Assembly: GCF_902712875.1 (NCBI RefSeq)
Contig: NZ_LR743509.1
Span: forward strand, 3,548,001 to 3,612,000
Reading direction: 5' to 3'
Length of the DNA stretch: 64,000 bases
From: Hyphomicrobium sp. ghe19
GTDB lineage: Bacteria > Pseudomonadota > Alphaproteobacteria > Rhizobiales > Hyphomicrobiaceae
Shown: one piece after another, positions 17,254-25,940 of the stretch
Position numbering within the stretch: the stretch's first letter is position 1
Layout of the letters: each line of letters begins with the position of its first letter
Notes under the pieces: generated by a model
Databases searched by the model: none
What the model was told of the DNA's origin: nothing
Seen by the model: only the letters and a program-made list of their open reading frames with translations
Position numbers and translations under genes: made by a program

Positions 17254-18147
17254 ATGGTCGGAAGCGCTCAGTACACATTTTGGACGGATCCCGACGTCAG
17301 CTGCGAGGCTGGCGTGGTGCTCGCCAAAGTCGAAGTGCCGCCCTGCGAGTTCAGTCGTTCGCTTCGAACGCTGACGCCGACGTTGCCGCCTCAGGTGCTT
17401 CTCCTATTTCAAGTGAGCGGGAGCGGATGTTTGGCTCAGCACGATCGCTCCTGCCCGCTCTATCCTGGAGACTGGTGTCTCATAGATACCGGCGACCGCT
17501 TTGATGGCTCGAGCTTGGGCGATCTGAGCGAATACCAGATTTTGGTTCTTGAGCGGCCTTGCACCCCTGACATCCTCGCCTTGCTCGAGCAGGGAGTGGC
17601 GCGCCGATTTGATTCCAAAGCGGGTATGTCGCGAGTCCTGCGATCCACCCTGGACGAAGCCTTTCAACAGATGAATCGCTTGGGAGGCCGCAGCGGAAGA
17701 TGCTTGCGGAAAGTCATAACAGCAATGACTTGGGATGCTGTACGCGAGCAGCTGGATGCGCCGGCGGCACTGGGGGTTCACGAAATCCAGTGCGCGCGAC
17801 TTAAGCGCCATATCGAGGCCTGTCTGGCCGATCCGGATCTTTGCGTTGAATCTATCGCGGAGGCTTGCAGGACATCCGTACGAAGTGTTCATCGGGTTTT
17901 CGCCGCCGACGCGGCCGGCTCGGTTTGGAAGTACGTCTGGAAGAGACGACTCAGACATTGCGCGGCCGAGCTACGAGATCCCATGCAATCGCATCGCTCC
18001 ATCACCGACATTTGTTTCGCCTGGGGATTTAACAGTACCTCCCATTTCAGTCGGCTTTTCAAGGAGCAGTTCGGCGTTCCTCCGAGCAGATACCGACCAG
18101 CTTCGTGGCTCGAATCTGGAAGCGCAAACAAGGACGATGTGCGTTAG
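17254..18147 (+). CDS. AraC family transcriptional regulator
   Basis: This 297-aa regulator has an N-terminal cupin-like ligand domain of the AraC-binding-like type (about residues 20-180) and a C-terminal double helix-turn-helix: CVESIAEACRTSVRSVHRVF and ITDICFAWGFNSTSHFSRLF, then the conserved tail FKEQFGVPPSRYR. It lies divergent from the HlyD-RbbA exporter operon across about 580 bases, so it may control that exporter; this is inference from position. GGAA lies eight bases before the ATG at 17254. The effector is not predictable. Confidence 0.9.
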   Translation: MVGSAQYTFWTDPDVSCEAGVVLAKVEVPPCEFSRSLRTLTPTLPPQVLLLFQVSGSGCLAQHDRSCPLYPGDWCLIDTGDRFDGSSLGDLSEYQILVLERPCTPDILALLEQGVARRFDSKAGMSRVLRSTLDEAFQQMNRLGGRSGRCLRKVITAMTWDAVREQLDAPAALGVHEIQCARLKRHIEACLADPDLCVESIAEACRTSVRSVHRVFAADAAGSVWKYVWKRRLRHCAAELRDPMQSHRSITDICFAWGFNSTSHFSRLFKEQFGVPPSRYRPASWLESGSANKDDVR

Positions 18148-18299
18148 ACAACGCCTCGAGGATCCCGCCATCTCCCAGCTTCCGACAGGTAAGGCTGGCA
18201 CACCCATCCAACATCAGGCGCGCTGAGGCATGCGAGTGCCCGGTCGCACGACTAATACGAATGTCACTTTTCGATGTGTTCCAGGCATGGAGGCAAGCC

Positions 18300-18911
18300 A
18301 TGGCAGAGCAAAGCAGCATGCATTTCTATCTAAATTGGGCGAAAGAGCGGATCGACGAGATGGATGCCACATTGGCATCAATCGAAACCAAGGCAAGCCA
18401 TCTGCAGCCCGACATCAAAGCGAAGGCCGAGAGGCTCGTGGTCGATCTGAAGCAGCGGCGCGACCAGTTTCAGGCCACTCTCAAGAAGCAGGCCGAAGCA
18501 GGCGAAGCGGCCTGGGAGCGTGCGAAGGCACAGTTGGAATCCGAATGGAGCGCCTTCGAAGCTGACGTGAAGGCTTACCTAGACAGCGTGGGGAAGCAGA
18601 TCGATCAGCAGCAGGCGACCTTCGGAAACGTCGCCGCCGCGCAAATAAAGGCTTGGCAGGAGGCAGCCACCACGTTTCGGAGCGATGCAGCCAAACTGGG
18701 AGCGAACCAACGTGCCGACATCGAGGCGGCAGTTGAACAGATGAAACGCGATGCATCTGCGGCCGAAGCGCGCCTACACGAGTTCAAACGGGCAGGCAAA
18801 GAATCCTGGGCCGTGTTGAGCGCCGCTCTTGCCGAGTCGCGCAATGCTTTCGACCGCGCAAACCAGACTGCTCACGATGCGCTGAAGCGCGCTAGCGGGA
18901 GGCAAGCGTGA
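18300..18911 (+). CDS. Coiled-coil protein of unknown function
   Basis: This 203-aa hydrophilic protein is almost wholly helical, with heptad-like patterns from about residue 15 to the end (LASIETKASHLQPDIKAKAE, AAIKAW, FDRANQTAHDALKRA). It has no signal peptide, membrane segment or Cys. It resembles phasin-like or apolipoprotein-A-like helical proteins, but I cannot assign a family. The ATG at 18300 is chosen because GGAGG stands six bases upstream; a longer start at 18261 is possible but has no site. It stands alone after the AraC gene, on the same strand. Confidence 0.72.
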   Translation: MAEQSSMHFYLNWAKERIDEMDATLASIETKASHLQPDIKAKAERLVVDLKQRRDQFQATLKKQAEAGEAAWERAKAQLESEWSAFEADVKAYLDSVGKQIDQQQATFGNVAAAQIKAWQEAATTFRSDAAKLGANQRADIEAAVEQMKRDASAAEARLHEFKRAGKESWAVLSAALAESRNAFDRANQTAHDALKRASGRQA

Positions 18912-19067
18912 AGCAGGCCTCGGCCGGGGGCACTCCGGCGGTTGAATACGCCTGCCGTCGCATCGTTGCTTGAGATGTAGACCACGCGAGCCTCGGTGGG
19001 CCGGTCGTCGGTCTGTGGCCTGTAACAGCCTTGCGCAAGACCGGCGACATGGCCAGGAAGGCCGCAG

Positions 19068-19556
19068 TCACCGAACTGCGCCCGCATCAGAAATACGAAC
19101 GGCGGACTTCCGGACGTTCCCGGTCTTACGATCTGTAGAGCGACCATCAGAACGAGACGCGACGTTCGCGCCCTTTTGATTGGCGTCCTGAGCAGCGCGA
19201 TACGCATCCCGCAGCTTCTTCTCATCCTCCGGCGTCAATTTGGGAGGTTCGACAGAGATCGTCAGATTGTCGATCTTGCCGGTGAACGGGAACGGTACCT
19301 GGTAGTCTTCATCATCCACCGGCGTTCCGGTGTCGGAACCGACGTCGAACGTCTCGTCGATCTTGAGCACGCCCGTGCCGCCGCGCCCGATGCCGCTCAT
19401 GTCGTTGAACGCTAAGGTGGCGAAGCCGAGCCCATCATATTTGAAGTCGAACTCGATGGTATGTTTACCTGGTGTTAGCGCCTGCGGGCCTTCCCAGTGC
19501 ATGCGCTTGAGATCGAATGAAGGTCCGGCGTTAGGCGCCGGACAAGACGCCTTTGC
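19068..19556 (-). pseudogene. Arylsulfatase remnant, C-terminal part with an internal deletion
   Basis: The frame upstream of the ATG at 19502 is open back to about 19556 and reads PNAGPSFDLKRMHWEG, followed by ALTPGKHTIEFDFKYDG, FNDMSGIGRGGTGVLKID and DETFDVGSDTGTPVDDEDY. This is the C-terminal domain of type I arylsulfatases (formylglycine sulfatases). The catalytic N-terminal two thirds, with the CxPxR motif, are missing. Compared with the usual family sequence about 20 residues between GVLK(V/I)D and DETFDVG are deleted in frame. It cannot be an active sulfatase. Confidence 0.85.
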
Positions 19557-19705
19557 AGTTCACAATCGATCAGATCTCACCGGGAGGGTCAGTCTGAAAT
19601 TCCGGAAAGCGGGCCGGAACGGAATCTCCATTGGCGCTGTTGGGCACATTGCACGATAGCAACGGTATAACGGAGAGTTCGACCTTCTCCGACTTGGAGG
19701 CGCGT

Positions 19706-21853
19706 ATGGCACCCGCAAAGCAACGTCCCGTCAAAAGAAGCCCTTCTCAAAAAGGCCTGACGCTCGCGTCCAATCCGACAGGCCCGCACAAGACCGCCGT
19801 TGCGAAAGGGGGTGAGATTCACCAACAGTCCACCAGCCCGGACGTTTATCTTACGACCCAGCAAGGCATCCCGGTTGCGGACGACCAGAATTCGCTGAGG
19901 GCCGGTAGCCGCGGTCCGACACTTCTTGAAGACTTCCATTTTCGGGAAAAGATCTTTCACTTTGATCATGAACGCATTCCCGAGCGCGTGGTGCACGCGC
20001 GCGGCTACGGTGCGCATGGATATTTCGAACTCACCAAATCTCTTTCGAATGTGACGCGCGCGGACCTCTTCCAGCGGGTTGGCGAGAAAACAGAAGCATT
20101 CGTTCGATTTTCGACCGTCGCCGGTAGCAAGGGATCTTTCGACTTGGCGCGCGACGTCCGCGGGTTCGCTGTCAAGCTCTATACCAAACAGGGTAACTGG
20201 GATCTCGTCGGCAACAACATTCCCGTGTTCTTCATTCAAGACGCCATCAAGTTTCCCGATGTCATTCATGCCGTGAAGCCCGAGCCGGACCGGGGGTTTC
20301 CACAAGCCCAATCGGCGCACGATACGTTCTGGGATTTCATCTCGCTGACCCCGGAAAGCATGCACATGATCATGTGGGTCATGTCTGACAGGGCTATTCC
20401 GCGATCATTCAGGTTCATGGAAGGCTTTGGTGTGCATACGTTCCGCTTTCTCGATGAAAAGGGGCGATCTACCTTCGTCAAGTTCCATTGGAAGCCGAAA
20501 CTCGGTTTGCAATCCGTCATGTGGAACGAAGCCGTCAAAATCAACGGCGCGGATCCCGACTTTCACCGGCGCGATCTCTGGGACGCGATTACGAGCGGCA
20601 ATTTTCCGGAATGGGAGCTTGGTGTTCAGCTATTCGACCAAAAATTCGCGGACAAGTTTGCATTCGACGTTCTCGACGCCACAAAGCTCATTCCGGAGGA
20701 AGTGCTTCCGGTGCAAATCGTCGGCCGTCTCGTCTTGGATCGGGTCGTCGACAATTTCTTTGCCGAGACGGAGCAGGTCGCGTTCTGCACCCAGAACATT
20801 CCGCCCGGCATCGACTTCAGCGACGACCCGTTGCTGCAAGGGCGCAACTTTTCCTATCTCGATACGCAATTGAAGCGTTTGGGCAGCCCAAACTTCACTC
20901 ATATCCCCGTCAACGCACCGCGCTGTCCGTTTGCCCATTTCCAGCAAGACGGTCACATGGCGATGCATAATCCAAAAGGGCGCGCCAACTATGAGCCGAA
21001 CAGCTGGGGCGATGAAGGCGGACCGCGCGAAACTCCATCGTTGGGATTTCGGTGTTTCGCCGAGCCGGTCGATGGTCCGAAGCAGCGGTTACGGCCGGAA
21101 AGTTTTGCCGATCACTATAGCCAAGCGCGCATGTTCTATCGGAGCCAGACTGTACCCGAGCAGAAGCATATCGCCGACGCGGTGGTATTCGAGTTGAGTA
21201 AGGTCGAGCACCCGCATATTCGCGAGCGAATGGTCGCGCATCTTCTGACCATCGATAAAGCCCTGGGTCGAAAAGTCGGAGAAGGCCTCGGATTGGATCT
21301 TCCCGATCCTGCGGTTCCCGCAAAGAAGCCGATCGATGCCGGAACGTCCGAAGCTTTGAGCATCGTGGCACGCGGGCCCGGCACGTTCGCCGGCCGGAAG
21401 CTCGGCATCCTTGCAACGTCCGGTGCCGACGCGAAGACGTTCAAGGCGCTCGTTAGTGCCGTCGAAAAGGCAGGAGGGGTATGCGAATTGGTGGCTCCGA
21501 AGATTGCAGGCATCACTCTTTCCGACGGGACCGAGTTCGCCGCCAAGCAGAAGATAGATGGCGGGCCCTCGGTTCTCTTCGATGCGGTCGCTATTCTAAC
21601 GAGCGAGGACGGCATCGAGCCGCTGCTAAAGGATGCGCCGAGCCAGGATTTCGTGCGCGACGCCTTTGCACACTGCAAGTTCATCGCATTCACGTCTGAC
21701 GCGAAACCGCTGCTGGAGACGTGCGGTATAACCGACGACGATCTCGATGACGGATGCATAGAGCTGACGCCGACGAATGCGGCGGCATTCGTCAAGGCTT
21801 GCGGCAAGCTTCGGATATGGGATCGCGAGGCCCGCGTCGACCTCGACGCGTAG
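19706..21853 (+). CDS. katE: Large-subunit catalase, HPII/KatE type
   Basis: This 715-aa heme catalase converts hydrogen peroxide to water and oxygen. The clade-2 layout is complete: catalytic His in [15 protein letters not shown], distal Asn in [11 protein letters not shown], proximal Tyr in [11 protein letters not shown], and a C-terminal flavodoxin-like domain (about residues 560-715, [19 protein letters not shown]) typical of large catalases. The ATG at 19706 has GGAGG five bases upstream; an upstream frame extension (to 19631) is not needed. The gene stands apart from its flanks (about 300 bases to the next gene) and is probably stress-regulated, though no promoter is evident. Confidence 0.97.
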   Translation: MAPAKQRPVKRSPSQKGLTLASNPTGPHKTAVAKGGEIHQQSTSPDVYLTTQQGIPVADDQNSLRAGSRGPTLLEDFHFREKIFHFDHERIPERVVHARGYGAHGYFELTKSLSNVTRADLFQRVGEKTEAFVRFSTVAGSKGSFDLARDVRGFAVKLYTKQGNWDLVGNNIPVFFIQDAIKFPDVIHAVKPEPDRGFPQAQSAHDTFWDFISLTPESMHMIMWVMSDRAIPRSFRFMEGFGVHTFRFLDEKGRSTFVKFHWKPKLGLQSVMWNEAVKINGADPDFHRRDLWDAITSGNFPEWELGVQLFDQKFADKFAFDVLDATKLIPEEVLPVQIVGRLVLDRVVDNFFAETEQVAFCTQNIPPGIDFSDDPLLQGRNFSYLDTQLKRLGSPNFTHIPVNAPRCPFAHFQQDGHMAMHNPKGRANYEPNSWGDEGGPRETPSLGFRCFAEPVDGPKQRLRPESFADHYSQARMFYRSQTVPEQKHIADAVVFELSKVEHPHIRERMVAHLLTIDKALGRKVGEGLGLDLPDPAVPAKKPIDAGTSEALSIVARGPGTFAGRKLGILATSGADAKTFKALVSAVEKAGGVCELVAPKIAGITLSDGTEFAAKQKIDGGPSVLFDAVAILTSEDGIEPLLKDAPSQDFVRDAFAHCKFIAFTSDAKPLLETCGITDDDLDDGCIELTPTNAAAFVKACGKLRIWDREARVDLDA

Positions 21854-22150
21854 CCAAACGCGCCAGATCACTATGAAGCTTTACGGACCCTCGGCCGCGC
21901 AAAGCGGAAAAGGCAGCCGGGCCGTACATAGGCGCGATGTTAACGCTAGGTCGGAGACGACGCGCCTGCTGCATCCATGAGCACACTCCCTGGTATCGCC
22001 TGGCCCTGGTATCGCCTAGCGCGCAACGGATGTTCTCAGCCTCGCAACCGATTGCCGGGGATGTGCGTTGCAATGCTGGCTACATAGCGAGGATGGCAGC
22101 GTCAGCTCGGGGGCCATCCATTCACGCGACAACTTGGAAATCAGGCGGCA

Positions 22151-23227
22151 ATGACAGTCATGGACAAGCCATCCCCGTCGTTAGAACTGCCCACGCACGG
22201 GGCCGCCACTTTGCCCAGCGTGACGGTCGACAGTTACAATATCGAAGTGCGCGATGACGACGGGTTCGTCGGCGACAAAGCGAGCAAAGGCGCATTTTGG
22301 GAGATCGTCGAGAAATGGCGTAAGGCCCTGCGGAAGGCCGGCGAAGACCCGTTCGGAAAAACGGCCACGGAAGAGCTGTCGAAGAAGCAGCTGGTCGAAG
22401 AACTGGAAAAGGGTGATCCGGAAGCTGCCGGCCTCGTCCAAAGTGCGGTCGAAGAATTCTCTCAGCAGTTCGCCCATGTCATCCGGCGGTTTCTTCGGAC
22501 CAAAGAATGGCGAGATACCGAAGCAATCGTCATTGGTGGCGGGTTTCGCGGCAGCCGGCTGGGAGAGCTTGTGGCGGGCCGGACGGGGCTGCTTCTCAAG
22601 GCCGAGAAAATCAATGTCGACCTTGAAATGATTCACAACGATCCCGATGATGCCGGTCTTATCGGCGCGGCCCACTTGCTGCCGCCCTGGATGCTCAAGG
22701 GACACGATACGATGCTTGCCGTCGATATCGGCGGCACCAACATACGCGTCGGCACGGTCGAATTGAACATCGGGAAATCACGCGACCTCGTTAAAGCCAA
22801 AGTGGCGAACTCAGAGATCTGGTGTCATGCGAAGGACGAGACCGACCGGTCGGGCGCGGTCGCCCGATTGGTGAAGATGCTCGAGGAGCAAATTCGCTGG
22901 AACGACAAAGAGAAGCTCGCGTTGGCGCCCGTTATCGGCATTGGCTGTCCAGGCATCATCCGTGAGGATGGCTCGATCGATCGCGGCGGCCAGAATCTTC
23001 CCGGCAATTGGGAAAGCAGCAGCTTCCATCTTCCCGGGAGCATCAAGGAAAAGATTGGCAAGATCGGCGGAGCTGAAGCGATGATCGTCATGCATAATGA
23101 CGCCGTCGTTCAGGGATTGAGCGAATTGCCCCATATGCAAGATCGGAAACATTGGGCTGTTCTGACGATCGGAACGGGTCTCGGCAATGCGCGGTTCACC
23201 AACCGCGACGTGAAGAAAGCAAAATAG
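22151..23227 (+). CDS. ROK-like sugar-kinase-fold protein with circularly permuted motif order
   Basis: This 358-aa protein contains all core ROK/actin-fold motifs, but in permuted order. The motifs normally at the C-terminus come first: a helical region (about residues 40-120), AIVIGGGFRGSRLGEL (125-140) and DDAGLIGAAHLLPP (166-179). The motifs normally at the N-terminus follow: phosphate-binding DIGGTNIRVG (192-201), GIGCPGII (263-270), catalytic-type HND (315-317) and TIGTGLGNARF (339-349). The ROK zinc-binding Cys cluster is absent. A kinase or sensor role is plausible because Asp317 sits in the catalytic position. The start has AGGCGG ahead of the ATG. It lies between katE and a radical SAM gene; pathway unknown. 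Confidence 0.85.
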   Translation: MTVMDKPSPSLELPTHGAATLPSVTVDSYNIEVRDDDGFVGDKASKGAFWEIVEKWRKALRKAGEDPFGKTATEELSKKQLVEELEKGDPEAAGLVQSAVEEFSQQFAHVIRRFLRTKEWRDTEAIVIGGGFRGSRLGELVAGRTGLLLKAEKINVDLEMIHNDPDDAGLIGAAHLLPPWMLKGHDTMLAVDIGGTNIRVGTVELNIGKSRDLVKAKVANSEIWCHAKDETDRSGAVARLVKMLEEQIRWNDKEKLALAPVIGIGCPGIIREDGSIDRGGQNLPGNWESSSFHLPGSIKEKIGKIGGAEAMIVMHNDAVVQGLSELPHMQDRKHWAVLTIGTGLGNARFTNRDVKKAK

Positions 23228-23306
23228 GGGTCGCCCCGCGGCCTTGATACGATCTCGTTTGAAGCGAAAGACTATGCCTCGGCAATTTTACAGTTGAGGG
23301 TGAGTG

Positions 23307-24953
23307 ATGGCCGATATTGTAATCGTCAATCCGCGCTTCAACACATCGTTCTGGGGCATGGAGAAATGTATGGGGCTGCTTGGCAAGCGAGCCAATCTCC
23401 CGGTCGCCTGCCTCCCCTTGCTCGCGGCGCTCGTTCCGAAGCACCATGACGTGACAATTATCGACGAGAACGTCGAAGACATCGACTTCGCTCGTCTCGG
23501 ACGGGCCGACATGGTGTGCGTCACGGGCATGACCGTCCAGGGAACCCGGATGCGGGAAATTCTACAGGAGGTTCGAGCGCGCGGTGCCTTCACTGTCGTT
23601 GGCGGCCCTATGGCCACCGTGGAGCCGGAAGAACTCGAGGATCTCGCTGATGTCATGTTCATCGGCGAAGCTGACCTTACCTGGCCGCTGTTCATCAAAG
23701 AGTGGGAAGCCGGCCGCCACGCATGCCGCTACGAGCAACACGATAAGACCGACATGACGACCTTGCCGCCGCCCCGGCTCGATCTCCTCAAATCACAATA
23801 CTACATGTTCGGAAGCATGCAGATCTCTCGTGGGTGCCCGTTCACCTGCGAGTTTTGCGACATCATCGTTACCTTTGGGCGAAAGCCGCGTTTGAAATCC
23901 ACTCAGCAGGTGCTGGCGGAACTCGACGCTTACTATCGCGAAGGCATCAAAATCGTCTTCGTCGTGGACGACAATTTGATCGGCAATAAGAAGGCCATCA
24001 AGCCGACATTGCGCGAGATCGCTAAATGGCAGGAAGACCATGCCTATGCGCTCACCCTCTTCACCGAAGCATCATTGGACCTTGCTGAAGACGACGAGTT
24101 GATGAGCCTTATGGGGCGGGCCGGTTTTCAAAGTGTATTCATTGGCATTGAAAGTCCTGACGAGGCGTCTCTCAAAGAAACAAAGAAACTTCAGAACGTG
24201 CGTGAAAGAGCGGGCACGCTCATTGAACGTGTCAAACGCATTCAAGACAGCGGGATTGACGTCTGGTGCGGGATGATCGTCGGATTTGATAACGACAAGC
24301 CGGCGGCTTTCGATGTTCTTCCGGGATTTCTAGCCGAAGCGCGAATCGCGAACGCCCTCATCGGTTTGCTACATGCGATTCCGACTACGCCGCTCTTCGA
24401 TCGCCTGAAATCCGCGGGCCGATTGAATGACGCCGCAGGCAGCGAGACTTTCGGCACCAACGTCATTCCACTCGGGATGTCGCCGGGCATGTTGCGCGAC
24501 GGTTTGGTCAGAGTGACGGAGAATTCCTATTCGGCGGACGCATACTTCCAGCGGCTCGATGCTCTGTTCGTCGACGGTGGCTTCAAATTCGCCGCGCACC
24601 GGCTCCCGTATTGGCAGAGCCATCGGTTGGCGTGGGCAAAAAGCTGTTTCGAGAATTACGTCATGTTCCTTGTGCTGGCGAGCCGTCTTGTTCGCCGCGT
24701 CGAGGACAGAAGCTTGGCGCGCCGTTATCGCACGCAGCTTTTCCGTGCCTTTCGCGCCCGCAAGTTTGAGCCTCAATTGCTCTTCACCTACGCGGTGAAA
24801 ACGGCGATGCACTATCATTACGATGCGATCGCGAAGAGCCTTTCGGCTTCAGCCGGCGGCCCGGTTCCCGGGGCCGTGCGCTCTTTTTCGCGCGCACGCT
24901 CGCGCGACACTTCCGATCGGGTTACGACAGTCGGCAATCGGGCGCTGCATTAG
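23307..24953 (+). CDS. B12-binding-domain radical SAM enzyme
   Basis: This 548-aa enzyme has an N-terminal cobalamin-binding-like Rossmann domain (about residues 1-140: IVIVNPRFNTS, VTIIDENVEDIDF, FTVVGGPMATVEPEE) and a radical SAM core with the CxxxCxxC cluster motif CPFTCEFC (about 175-182), then a C-terminal region like DUF4070. Family members include hopanoid methylases and other methyltransferases; the N-terminus here does not look like HpnP, so the substrate is open. The usual cobalamin DxHxxG motif is not seen, as in many class members. I choose the ATG at 23307, with GAGGG upstream. It follows the ROK-like gene by 79 bases and may be cotranscribed with it. Confidence 0.88.
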   Translation: MADIVIVNPRFNTSFWGMEKCMGLLGKRANLPVACLPLLAALVPKHHDVTIIDENVEDIDFARLGRADMVCVTGMTVQGTRMREILQEVRARGAFTVVGGPMATVEPEELEDLADVMFIGEADLTWPLFIKEWEAGRHACRYEQHDKTDMTTLPPPRLDLLKSQYYMFGSMQISRGCPFTCEFCDIIVTFGRKPRLKSTQQVLAELDAYYREGIKIVFVVDDNLIGNKKAIKPTLREIAKWQEDHAYALTLFTEASLDLAEDDELMSLMGRAGFQSVFIGIESPDEASLKETKKLQNVRERAGTLIERVKRIQDSGIDVWCGMIVGFDNDKPAAFDVLPGFLAEARIANALIGLLHAIPTTPLFDRLKSAGRLNDAAGSETFGTNVIPLGMSPGMLRDGLVRVTENSYSADAYFQRLDALFVDGGFKFAAHRLPYWQSHRLAWAKSCFENYVMFLVLASRLVRRVEDRSLARRYRTQLFRAFRARKFEPQLLFTYAVKTAMHYHYDAIAKSLSASAGGPVPGAVRSFSRARSRDTSDRVTTVGNRALH

Positions 24954-25330
24954 GATCGCTCGGCGCTCCAAACGCCGGAGCACAGACCCGAGGGACCGGT
25001 GCCCCTCCAAGTCCCGCCGGCGCTAAATTCACCGAACCGGCCGGTTCCGTAGGCGATGCGCGGGCCAGCCACTGCATTCATCCGGGCTTGCCCGGAGTCC
25101 GAAACGCGGCCGCCCAATTGAATTGGGTAGAAAGCGAAAGATCCACTCGTCGAATAAATTCGGCCACCGGTTATCTCAAGTCCAATCTCGATGTAGCCGC
25201 AATGGCCGTTGGTCGTCTCGGCGACCATGCTCCAATATCCATCGTAACGGGCTGCACTTGCGGGCAGCGCCGAACAGATAATTGCGGAAGCAGCCAACAG
25301 AGCGATGTTGCTCATACGATTGCCAATCAT
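24950..25330 (-). CDS. Small exported protein of unknown function
   Basis: This 126-aa protein has a clear signal peptide (NIALLAASAIICSALPASA) and a mature part of about 100 residues with aromatic and Gly-rich strands (RYDGYWSMVAETTNGHCGYI, FGEFSAGGTWRGTGPSGLCSG) and two Cys that could form a disulfide. Similar small beta-rich exported proteins occur in Hyphomicrobiales, but I know of no function. AGGAGG lies six bases before the ATG at 25330, a very strong site. It converges with the radical SAM gene, with a four-base 3' overlap. Confidence 0.78.
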   Translation of the reverse strand: MIGNRMSNIALLAASAIICSALPASAARYDGYWSMVAETTNGHCGYIEIGLEITGGRIYSTSGSFAFYPIQLGGRVSDSGQARMNAVAGPRIAYGTGRFGEFSAGGTWRGTGPSGLCSGVWSAERS

Positions 25331-25430
25331 AGGAAACCTCCTACGTGCATCAATGCGATTTGTACCAATGGCAAGGCGCGTCGCGACCCCGAACTCGGAA
25401 GCCTCTCCAAACCATCGCTGACCTCACCAT

Positions 25431-25625
25431 TTGTTCGAACCACTAGCTGCTGCGCCTGCCGCGCAATCCAACTTGGACGCCAGAGGCCGGTTCCCTTCCC
25501 GACAAGCAAGCACGAAGGACAGCATTGGTGATTTGGAATGCGGCCGCCACCTCGGCATGGACGGAGCTAGGTTGATCACCGACGAAACGCTCTACATCGA
25601 CGGCGGCTACCATATCATTGATTAG
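25431..25625 (+). pseudogene. FabI/SDR-type remnant (C-terminal end)
   Basis: The frame ends in ARLITDETLYIDGGYHIID, closely like the C-terminus of FabI-type short-chain dehydrogenases (ITGETLYVDGGYHI). An adjacent frame holds NAAATSAW, resembling the VGNAAxFLxSD segment just upstream, so a frameshift lies near 25540. No Rossmann motif or catalytic Tyr-Lys pair is present. It is the tail of a lost gene. Confidence 0.62.
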
Positions 25626-25691
25626 ATTGCGCCGATGAGGGTCGCTGCAATTCATTCCAACGGGAGCAATTGCTGACGCTCAGCAGAATTC

Positions 25692-25714
25692 TTACAGTTC
25701 TGTAAACTTATAAT
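25692..25714 (+). promoter_or_regulatory. Candidate operator and -10 box upstream of the second TonB receptor
   Basis: TTACAG-TT-CTGTAA (25692-25705) is a perfect inverted repeat placed four bases before TATAAT (25709-25714). A repressor here would block RNA polymerase. The -35 region (GAATTC at 25686) is a poor match. The site is about 230 bases upstream of the receptor ATG, leaving a long leader. Confidence 0.35.
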
Positions 25715-25940
25715 CCCTGTGCTGAGCATTCAGTTGCTCCTCCGCAACCACATCCATTCCGAACGAAAATCGGGAAATCTTTCCACTCCCATCACGTTCT
25801 GCGTGTTTGCCAAACTGACCTGTCGAATTGTCGATTCTCGTTTGCCACAAATCGGGGAAGGCAAAGGACAGAATCGATAGCGCCACTGCGCGATGTTCTC
25901 CTGTTCGGAAGAACATACCGACAGACAGGATGGGGACGGC

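Noticed and set aside
23307..24953. HpnP hopanoid 2-methylase
   Set aside because: The domain plan agrees, but the N-terminal sequence differs and no hopanoid genes are nearby, so the specific name is not supported.
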